The notes under the pieces are model-generated. The model made no database searches, was not told where the DNA came from, and saw only the letters and a program-made list of their open reading frames with translations. A DNA stretch of 64,000 bases. Origin: Isoetes taiwanensis. Lineage: Eukaryota > Streptophyta > Lycopodiopsida > Isoetales > Isoetaceae. Below, in pieces: positions 56,793-64,000 of this stretch (its first letter is position 1; every line of letters starts with the position of its first letter). A program made the position numbers and the translations under genes. The stretch covers positions 4,809,225-4,873,224 of the forward strand of contig JAJEKV010000078.1 in the NCBI GenBank assembly GCA_021234155.1. The letters run 5' to 3'.

Positions 56793-57002
56793 ATTTTACC
56801 TTTACAAATTCAAATGAGAACTTTAGAAGAACTGTCAATTACCCATATTCTGCAATGCTCAAAATGCCAGTAGATACAACGCCAGATAGTTTATAAACAT
56901 GTTTTTAGACAAAATGCCACCAACACGGGTAGGTACAGAAGCCAAGAAGACAGATAAAACAAAAAAAAGGTGGACACTTGCTTTCTATTCGGCTGGTCTT
57001 TT

Positions 57003-59370
57003 CGACTTTGTATACTCCTCCAAAGTTAAGTCGTCCTCGTCGTCAGTCTCCGTTTCAGAATCATTGTGGGCTACTTCCTTCTTCTTTTCTTTCAATGGAG
57101 ATTGGATCTCGTCAACGCGGGTTTATCGCGGGCTTTTCGCCTAAGGTTTACTATAGGCGGCATGGTTTGTGGCAAATTGAGAACGGGAGAGGCCTTTGCA
57201 TTGAACATAGGATTGAAGCTACTTGGAGGGAAACCAAAGGTTCTTTGACCGACTTGAATTCCATGATTTAGCATTTAAACTTGACAAACACGCACAAAAA
57301 GAAAACTATTCAAGATCTGTAATTAAAAAAATTAAATAGTTGAATCAAACAATGCACACCTTGTTCATTTGATGGAATATCTTCATCTGGCACCTTCTTT
57401 TCTTGATCTGCTTGGGAAACCTCGTGCCCTAAAACATCTTCAACCACTTTCTTTGCAACAGGTCCCTTGGTTTTTGCTCGTGTACTCCTGCTCGGTCCCT
57501 TTGCTTTAGCTCGTTTCATTGGACTCACAGGTGGTTGGAAACGTTTGGGTTTCTGGTTTTTCCTTCCAACTTTGGTAGCCTTGGGTGGTTCTGCAGCTGT
57601 TGGTGGTTGTATTGGTTCCTCTTGACTTGCTGCAGGTGGTTCCTCTCGTTCTTTCACACTCTTGTCTGATAAAGAAAACCAGTTGTGTTAAGCATAGAGT
57701 ATGGAGTCAAAATTCTTATCATGTGTACTGAATTGCGATCGATCCACATGACGAGCATTTTCTTCTTCTGCTACAACTGCTGCACTTGTCTGCTTTTCTT
57801 TATCTTGACAACAACAAATACAAATACAAATAGATTAGAAGCCAACAAACACACAAAAAAAATTACAAATAACAAATGCATTGGTACAAGGAATTTGATT
57901 TAAAAATTATTACCTGTTTTTTGGGAAACCTTGGAGCGTGTTAGTGGCACCCTTCTAACTTCCAACTTTGCAGGTAATTTGAACTCAGATCCTTGGTCTT
58001 CATTACTTAAGGTATTTTCTAAACTGTTGTCAACATCGACATCATCTACTATTTTCTGAGGCACATAATTCATGTACCCTAACTCTAGAAACAGATTTTC
58101 AGGGATATTGGCCTTGCACACATGACATTGCAACTTCTCAATGCACAATTGGAAGCAAAATAAGTGGAACTTGTGGCCACAAAGCAACTGCACATGCAAT
58201 TCATAATCTGAACAAAATGCCATTCCACAAACCAAGCAGCCACTCACACCATCAGCAAAAGGCCAATTACCTGCACAAGGATTAATAAAACTTGCACCAA
58301 CATAATTGTCTCGAAGATGTTTCAAGCTAATACATTTCTGCTGCAGATCAACTATGGCCTCTTTTTTAATGTTTATCAGCATGTTCAACCTATTAATTTC
58401 CTGTTCTATTGCAACTCTGTCATCAGCCTCTTCTTTCCTTTTCAGCAGGGTTAGCAAAGAAAGGCCTAACCTATTTTCTTCATCACTCAATTGCTTCAAG
58501 GCAACTTCTTCTTCTAGAGAAACTACTGTAAGATCTTCTATTTTATCTTTTACCTCTTTTATATCCTTGCATAGGCAAGAGGCAGATAGATCAAGACCCA
58601 ATAAAACACCATTGGTAGTAATTCTATGTGTTTCTTTCTGTTTTAGCTGTTCCTCTAACACAGTCAGCTCGTCACTAAACATATGCATATCTGCCTCCAA
58701 ACAAGATAAAGCACAAGAAATATGCTTCACACTAGACTCATAACAGTTGCTTCTTTTATGGTTTGTTCTTTTAGAATGCTGCAAAGAGTTGGCAGCAAAT
58801 CGTGCCCAATTAATTTTAAAACTACCTGGGTCTGCAAGTGCCCTTCTAGTATGCTGCCATGCAAACCCTTTGGCAAATTGTGTTCTTGCCTCTTTGTTTC
58901 TTAAACCATACTGATAGATTTTAGTTACCAGATCATGAAGCTCATCTGCAAATTGAGGACGGATTTGATGGAGCTTTATCTTTCCCTCCTTCAAGTCTGA
59001 CTGCCACACACTTAAAAAATCATCTGTGGTGCATTCATCTTTCCTCAAAGAACTCGGATCCCTTCCTTCATTAGGCAAGCACCTGTACACATTGAATTCT
59101 TCTACAGAATTTGCAAACCGCATTATCTGCTGCAAAAAAATAAAGCAATCGATTAAACTGAACCTATCGGAAATTTATGGGCTAATATTCAAAAGCAAAA
59201 GCGAGAAAAGGCTTAAAATAAGGCATGCAAACCTTTCCGGCCATGTCGCCACTCTCTTGGAAATGAAAAGGCAATGCATAATCCATAGGGCTCAAAACCA
59301 TGTCCAAATTTTTGGGCGATGCATCCAATGATGGAAATCTGTCACTAAGGACAGCCATGATGAAAATCAT
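57003..59370 (-). CDS. Coiled-coil/RING-like protein gene, five exons
   Basis: Exons on the minus strand: 59370-59233, 59129-57914, 57803-57729, 57665-57360, then a 3' exon. All junctions have GT-AG ends and phases agree (0, 1, 1, 1). Exon 1 starts MIFIMAVLSDRFPSLDASP. Exon 2 carries FVNSVEEF-like start, a basic-aromatic region (AKGFAWQHTRRAL), heptad coiled coil (about residues 190-330: LEEQLKQKE, KEVKDKIEDL, AIEQEINRLNMLINIKKEA), then CLVCGMAFCSDYELHVQLLC-GHKFHLFCFQLCI and LQCHVCKANIP, a RING-H2-like set of Cys/His. Exons 3-4 are Ala/Glu- and Lys/Pro-rich, with AKAKGPSRSTRAKTKGP (nuclear signal or DNA contact). The 3' end is uncertain: one acceptor gives stop DLE at 57306; another (57257 region) gives VGQRTFGFPPSSFNPMF, and an acidic tail (SETETDDEDDLTLEEY, stop at about 57003) follows in a shifted frame. 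A RING suggests ubiquitin ligase activity, unproven. It converges on the transposase-like gene. Confidence 0.7.
57685..57728 (-). other. Intron 3 region of the RING-like gene
   Basis: Donor A/GTACACATG at 57728-57727 and acceptor TTTATCAG at 57668-57666 bound a 63-bp intron (57728-57666). Small introns like this also separate exons 2-3 (57913-57804) and 1-2 (59232-59130), typical of a normal expressed plant gene rather than a processed copy. Confidence 0.55.
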
Positions 59371-59450
59371 CTGCTCGGTTGCAGAGATCGGAGCGCCACA
59401 GAAAACGTGCTCCGGAGGGCTCGACAATACCCTAAAATTCGAATTCTGAC

Positions 59451-59636
59451 GGGCTCGACTAAAAAAAACCCACGTTCAAAAAATTGAGTTCCAGGGTGCT
59501 TAGGGGGTGCTTGGCTGGCGCAAATATGCCCCCCATCTGCACGCTTTGACCCAGGGGCTGGAAACCGAAAGGGTTTCCCTTTTAGGGTTTATGCCCCTTT
59601 ATCCCCACGAATTTAGGGCTGGTCCCTTTTGGTCAA
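59451..59636. promoter_or_regulatory. Upstream region of the RING-like gene
   Basis: About 190 bp between the RING-like gene and the LTR. It contains GAAACCGAAAGGGTTTCCCTTTTAGGGTTTATG-type AGGGTTT boxes (telo-box-like), often seen near plant start sites. No TATA box stands out. Confidence 0.3.
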
Positions 59637-59832
59637 TGTGCCATTGCCACATGGCAAAAAGGTATTATATTCACATGTGGCCTTAACATGTGCAATATAA
59701 TGGCTCACAGGTCGTACCTTAGGGTACCACCCCGTTATGATCGTTGTGTACATGTCGTCTGAGTCGATATGTACTAGTGACGTGTCAGTATAATATACGT
59801 ATTCATACCGTATATTATTCTGGAACGTCACA
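59637..59832 (-). repeat. Short LTR (3' LTR of the chromovirus)
   Basis: TGTGCCATTGCCACATGG ... GGAACGTCACA, about 196 bp, with TGTG...CACA ends. The left boundary is inferred from the end symmetry because the partner LTR is outside the window. The interior has palindromic AATATACGTATTCATACCGTATATTATT-type sequence. Confidence 0.6.
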
Positions 59833-59846
59833 TTCTCCCCACCTTG
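59833..59846 (-). promoter_or_regulatory. Polypurine tract of the chromovirus
   Basis: Plus TTCTCCCCACCTTGG; minus CCAAGGTGGGGAGAA then TGTGACG. A second copy, GTCTCCCCACCTTGG, lies at 59873. Confidence 0.8.
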
Positions 59847-60599
59847 GATTGATGTTGTCCGCAGCATCACGAGTCTCCCCACCTTGGAAAAGAACCTACA
59901 CAAAGCTTATCGAACTCTTGCGATACATGTAATAAACACAATTATTATAAGATAATACTTAAAAATTATAAGTGAAATGTTTACAATCACCACGCGATAA
60001 GGCATTTAATTTATGCCTTACTTCAACATTAATTATAATATCAAGATTAAACATGATAAAATTGTTCTTAAGATTGTCGTCTCCTTGTAGCATTTATTCA
60101 CTACATATGCTACAAGTTCTTGTAGTGCAACCTCCCGCCGGTTCGTCGTTCTATTGGCCTGTAGGTTCAACACTACATTAGTACATGATTGCTTATTATA
60201 AGGGTTGGTTGTTTAGGGAACCACCCATTTACACAATGAATGCAAGGCATATCTCCCTGCGTAGGAAGATTATGCTTCTCCCATCATGGCCGTGGAGACA
60301 GCACCCTATCATGCCTAGGATGACACTCATGCCTACACCTTTAGTTGCTTTTTGCGTGAAGGTTGGTGTCCTCCCCGTAATTGGGCGTGAAGGATCCTTC
60401 CCGTGATAAGCATTGACTAGAGGTGCTTCCCTATCATGCATCTGAATGACCTCTTTTCTCTCAAGCTGACTACTTCCATGGCATCAGAAGTAGACTCCTA
60501 TGTTACCTCACTCACCCATCGGTTCGGAGTCGACCACTTCGGTGACGAGCTGACCCTTGCATTGCTCCATGAATTGTGGGTACTACTTCTCAAGATCTA

Positions 60600-60712
60600 A
60601 TTGTAGTACCCACGTAGCATCCTCCACCGGTAAGTGCGTCCATTTCACAAGGTACTGGAGAAATTGAGATCTTCTCGTCTTCTTATAGGATCGGTCGAGA
60701 AGAACCTCAGGA
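60600..60712 (-). pseudogene. Chromodomain at the integrase C-terminus
   Basis: Minus strand: PEVLLDRSYKKTRRSQFLQ, then YLVKWTHLPVEDATWVLQ. The pattern 'iLd.R.....-..eYLVKW.glp..daTWe' is the chromodomain of chromoviral integrases, which directs insertion to marked chromatin. Aromatic cage residues: Y and W present. Just upstream in the same region are '[19 protein letters not shown]' and a VWLKI-like stretch of the integrase C-terminal domain. Confidence 0.85.
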
Positions 60713-61281
60713 ACAATCTCAAGCTGATCGTCCATTAATTCCAGTAAACTCGGTGTCTCCAATACTTCCTCTGGATTAGGAGTGTGTTTCTTTAGGACAC
60801 TTACTTGAAAGACTATGGATCTTCAGGTGTGCTGGTAAGTCCAATTTGTAGGCTTGGTTGCCGACTCTTTCGAGAATTTTGAATGGACCAGCCCACCTTG
60901 GAGCAAGCTTCTTGCAATTGCCGATGCGGAGCTTTGCTTGTTAGACTTTTATCTTCAGCCAAACATTGTCCCCAACTTGGAACTCCCTTACTGTTCGGTG
61001 CCGATCAGCTATGCTCTTTTGCCGGCTTCTTGCTGCTAAGAGGTATCCTCGCACCTCTTCAACCAATTGTTGCATCTCGGCTAACATCTGCTGGGATACT
61101 TCTACCTTGGACAAGGGGGTTGTGCCAAGTGTGCGGTGTCAGCTAATCGATAGTCGTAGTTGATCATAAGCGGCGACATTTGGGATGACTCTGCTTGGTG
61201 CTATTGTATGCAAATTCAACCAAGTAGATGAAGTCATCCCACTTTGATTGCTTGTTCGGGCGTAATTCCGCAAACATATCC

Positions 61282-61694
61282 TCAAGTATCCGATTGGTGC
61301 GCCCGGTGCGCCCGTCGATCGAGGATGATAAGTCGCGGGCTCAATGACAATTTCGTTCCGATGGTGCTGAAGAGATCCTGCCAGAATGCGCTCATGAACT
61401 TCGAATCCCTATCAGAGATTATTTCTCTTGGCATCCCATGGAGTCTAAAAATCTCCTTTGTGAATAACACAGCCGTGTCCAAAGCCGTGTCGGTGCTCCT
61501 ACAAGGCACAAAGTGCGCCATTTTCGACAATTTATCACTACGACCATTAAGGCGTCTTTGCCCCTTATGGTTCTAGGGAGCCCTGTAATGAAGTCCATAC
61601 TGATTATCTCCCACTTGGAGTTTGGTACTGGCAATGGCTCTAATGCCCCGGAATTGTGAGTTGCTCGCTTTGGTCTGGCTGACATAGCCGACAC
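61282..61694 (-). pseudogene. Integrase core of the chromovirus (frame-broken)
   Basis: Two overlapping frames. 61694-61419 has [20 protein letters not shown] (first catalytic D in SMDFI) and a KxRATH-like linker. 61530-61282 has [40 protein letters not shown] (second D in SDRD) and then departs where 'sSayHPqTDGQTE' with the catalytic E is expected; a piece like [12 protein letters not shown] in another frame suggests loss of that region. Integrase would be inactive. Confidence 0.85.
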
Positions 61695-61724
61695 TGCCAG
61701 ATATATATCTTGCGATCTGCTTCT

Positions 61725-64000
61725 TCATGCCTGGCCAATAGTAACTATTCTTATCTTGAAGTAGGTTTTCGTAAAACCTGCGTGGCCGGCTATTGGGCTG
61801 TTGTGGGTGTCATGGAGAATCAACCTTCTGACTCCAGATGATTCTGGCACACACAACTTATTTTTATGGTACAAGAGATTTCCTTCCTTCTTAAAATGTT
61901 TGAATGTTTCTCTCTCTTTGTCCGTTCTTGCCTCTTTAGAAAGGCTTGCCCATACTTCCTGAAAGTCCTTGTCCGTTGGCAGCGTTTCTTCTATTTTCTT
62001 GCCAAACTCACTGGTGAGTGTTGATATGGCATTGCAATGCACCCTTGTTGTTAAGGGATGTCTTGACAGAGCATCTGCAACCACATTGAGTTTCCCTGGT
62101 TTGTACACAATCTCGAAGTCGTACTCTTCCATGAACTCCATCCATCTCCTTTGTCTCAAATTCAATAATGGTTGCATGAAGATGTACTGTAGACTCTGGT
62201 GGTCGGTATCTAATTGGAACTTCCTTCCCAATAGATAGTGTCTCCAGATCTTTAAAGCTCTTACCACTGCCAATAGCTCCTGATCATGTGTCGGGTAGCG
62301 AGTCTCTGCGTCGTTCATCTTGCGTGAATCGTATGCTACGACTCTTTCTTCTTGCATTAGGACTGCTCCCGTCGCAATCTTGCTAGCATCAGTTGCAACT
62401 AGCTTGTCCTTCTCTGGATCTGGCAATGTTAAGACGGGGGAGGTTGTTAAGGCTTCCTTCAACTTCTCAAATCCTGCTTGAGCCTTCTTTTGCCAATGTG
62501 CCACCCAGTCTTTTATCTTTTCTGCCTTGGTGAGGTCCGTCAAAGGTGCTGCTATCGTAGCAAAGTTCTTGACAAACTTTCTATAATACCCTGCTAAGCC
62601 TAAAAAGCTTCTCACCTCGTGTATGTTCTTTGGTGCCGGCCATTCAATCACCGCTTGGATCTTTGCGGGATCGGTGGAGATGCCATCTGCTGATATGATA
62701 TGCCCCAAATATTCCACTCTTTCGGTGGCGAAATGACATTTCGACAGCTTCGCATAAAGCTGGTGCCTCCTCAGCTTCTCAAGTACCCTTCTCAAATGCT
62801 GAATATGCTCCTCCAGGGATTTGCTATACACCAAAATGTCATCAAAGAACACGATAACAAATGTGTCAAGGAATTCCCGAAAGATATCGTTCATGAGTCT
62901 CATGAACGTTGCTGGGGCATTAGATAAGCCGAATGGCATCACCGTGAATTCATAGTGGCCATACCTTGTCTGGAACGCCGTTTTGTGGATATCTTCCTCT
63001 TTGATTCTGATTTGATGATAGCCGGACCTTAAGTCTATTTTGGAGAAGATCCTAGCACCTTGTAGCTGATCCATCAGGTCATCTGCTCTGGGTAAGGCAT
63101 ACTTGTTCTTGATGGTGTGCTTGTTTAATTGACAGTAGTCAATACACATCCTCAAGCTTCCATCTTTCTTCTTGACGAATAAGATGGGGGCTCCGAACGG
63201 AGAGACACTAGGTCTTATGAACCCTAGGTCTAATAGCTCTTGCAATTGCTTCTTCAATTCTGATAGTTCGTGGGCCGTCATTCTGTATGGTGCCTTACTT
63301 GTGGGCTTGGTGCCTGGTTCGAGTGCAATTTCGCACTCAACTCCTCTGTATGGTGGAAGTTCCTTGATTTCGTCGGGGAACAAGTCATGGAACTCCTTTA
63401 TTAGCTTGGCTATCTGCTTGGGTAACTTGCTTACTGATTTATCTTCTTTATCCTCTGGCGCCTCTTCTTCGGCAAGTTCTAATTTGAAGATGTATGCAAC
63501 TTGCTGCCTTTTCATGCATCTAAGTAACTTCTTACTTGACATGCATTGCATTATAGGTGTTACTTCCTTACCTGAGATCTCTATAATTTTTCCGTTGGGC
63601 GCCGTGAGCTTTACCTTTCTCTCCCCACAATCTATTACTGCTTTTGCCGGGTTGAGGTATTCCATACCTATGATGAGGTCATATTTTCCGATGTTCATGA
63701 TCTCTGCCCCCATTTCAATGTTGATGCCGGGTAAGTCTATATTGAAATTCACCCTCTTGCCGGCAATGTGCCTGATGGCTCCACTAGCTAACACTACTGG
63801 CCTGGGCTTGGACTTCACTGCTTTCAGCTTTAACATTTTGGCCATCCTTGGTGACGCAAAATTGTGGGAACTGCCGGTGTCTATGAGGACTATAAAAGAT
63901 TTGGCGGCTACCTTACCAATTGTGGATATTACTTGATACTGGCTCTCCGCATTTTCTGTATCTATGGCGGCAAAGATATGACACTCACCATGGATAAAGT
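61725..64000 (-). CDS. Pol polyprotein: protease, RT, RNase H, integrase zinc end
   Basis: Open from the window edge to 61725 (about 760 codons visible). Protease: [11 protein letters not shown] (DTG at 63873-63881), [73 protein letters not shown], and [18 protein letters not shown] (active site FFDD instead of the common YIDD). RNase [57 protein letters not shown]. Integrase zinc region starts [19 protein letters not shown] and ends early at a stop where 'CxxC' is expected. This polyprotein drives replication in virus-like particles. Confidence 0.94.
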   Translation of the reverse strand, partial: FIHGECHIFAAIDTENAESQYQVISTIGKVAAKSFIVLIDTGSSHNFASPRMAKMLKLKAVKSKPRPVVLASGAIRHIAGKRVNFNIDLPGINIEMGAEIMNIGKYDLIIGMEYLNPAKAVIDCGERKVKLTAPNGKIIEISGKEVTPIMQCMSSKKLLRCMKRQQVAYIFKLELAEEEAPEDKEDKSVSKLPKQIAKLIKEFHDLFPDEIKELPPYRGVECEIALEPGTKPTSKAPYRMTAHELSELKKQLQELLDLGFIRPSVSPFGAPILFVKKKDGSLRMCIDYCQLNKHTIKNKYALPRADDLMDQLQGARIFSKIDLRSGYHQIRIKEEDIHKTAFQTRYGHYEFTVMPFGLSNAPATFMRLMNDIFREFLDTFVIVFFDDILVYSKSLEEHIQHLRRVLEKLRRHQLYAKLSKCHFATERVEYLGHIISADGISTDPAKIQAVIEWPAPKNIHEVRSFLGLAGYYRKFVKNFATIAAPLTDLTKAEKIKDWVAHWQKKAQAGFEKLKEALTTSPVLTLPDPEKDKLVATDASKIATGAVLMQEERVVAYDSRKMNDAETRYPTHDQELLAVVRALKIWRHYLLGRKFQLDTDHQSLQYIFMQPLLNLRQRRWMEFMEEYDFEIVYKPGKLNVVADALSRHPLTTRVHCNAISTLTSEFGKKIEETLPTDKDFQEVWASLSKEARTDKERETFKHFKKEGNLLYHKNKLCVPESSGVRRLILHDTHNSPIAGHAGFTKTYFKIRIVTIGQA

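Larger units (their letters stand above)
59637..64000 (-). mobile_element. Chromodomain gypsy retrotransposon (chromovirus), 3' part
   Basis: A short LTR (59637-59832) and polypurine tract mark the 3' end. The minus strand going right reads: chromodomain (60.6-60.7 kb), integrase C-terminal part, integrase core (61.3-61.6), integrase zinc region (61.75), RNase H (62.1-62.45), RT (62.6-63.3), protease (63.6-63.9). The 5' end and gag lie beyond the window. Protease to integrase zinc region is one open frame; the integrase core and beyond have frame breaks, so this copy is probably dead or slightly damaged. No target duplication can be checked. Confidence 0.92.

Noticed and set aside
58306-58743. 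145-codon plus-strand frame
   Set aside because: Shadow of the coiled-coil part of the RING-like gene; Ser/Phe-rich from antisense of Glu/Lys codons.
63172-63936. 254-codon plus-strand frame
   Set aside because: Antisense shadow of the chromovirus protease-RT.

Overview
The window reads as nuclear DNA of a land plant with a repeat-rich genome. Support comes from a plant-type profilin first exon, a pentatricopeptide-repeat (PPR) gene fragment, GT-AG introns, plant-type Ty1/copia and Ty3/gypsy elements (two with visible target-site duplications, plus one truncated remnant that keeps one) and several LINE families. The style (abundant LINEs, degenerate PPR copies, relics of families I associate with spore-bearing plants) makes a fern or lycophyte my best guess, but this is inference. 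I see no prokaryotic operon, rRNA gene, CRISPR array or convincing tRNA gene.

Layout. 0-3.6 kb: 5'-truncated LINE (minus). 4.8-7.0 kb: exon-like pieces of an unrecognised minus-strand gene with SINE-like inserts. 7.7-9.1 kb: a long-TIR MITE and a CACATG microsatellite. 10-13.2 kb: LINE 3' tails and one tRNA-like SINE. 13.3-14.8 kb: nested tandem and inverted repeats. 14.9-15.7 kb: broken gene remnant. 15.8-21.7 kb: a second copy of the MITE, split by a complete copia element (LTRs, PBS, PPT, 5-bp TSD). 22.6-25.6 kb: a second LINE type, interrupted inside RT motif A by a 495-bp hAT-type MITE with an 8-bp TSD. 28.1-28.8 kb: third MITE copy. 29.6-32.6 kb: a profilin first exon with a premature stop, an LTR-retrotransposon remnant with TSD in front of it, and a KH-like exon. 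36.2-40.3 kb: a LINE ORF1 fragment with a TATCT-type tail, a 530-bp pyrimidine tract and two LINE RT fragments. 40.8-48.8 kb: a TSD-flanked gypsy-type element that lacks a recognisable RNase H and integrase. 50.1-51.4 kb: GC-rich LTR-like block.

51.6-59.4 kb is the most unusual part. Two genes point towards each other. The plus-strand one (51.6-55.25 kb) is a damaged, intron-containing gene for a transposase-like protein with a DFAENY motif, a DGCAAQFK motif, an FFASCHGKG motif and Cys clusters. The minus-strand one (59.37-57.0 kb) is an almost intact five-exon gene for a coiled-coil/RING-like protein with a basic tail. A broken PPR fragment and short tandem repeats lie between them. I cannot show terminal inverted repeats, only a weak inverted similarity just inside both ends, so a two-gene DNA transposon is a hypothesis. 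59.6-64 kb: the 3' part of a chromodomain-bearing gypsy element (chromovirus) that runs off the right edge.

Most coding sequence here belongs to mobile elements. The host-type pieces (profilin exon, PPR fragment, KH-like exon, two remnants) are partial or broken; the RING-like gene is the only nearly intact non-retroelement gene.
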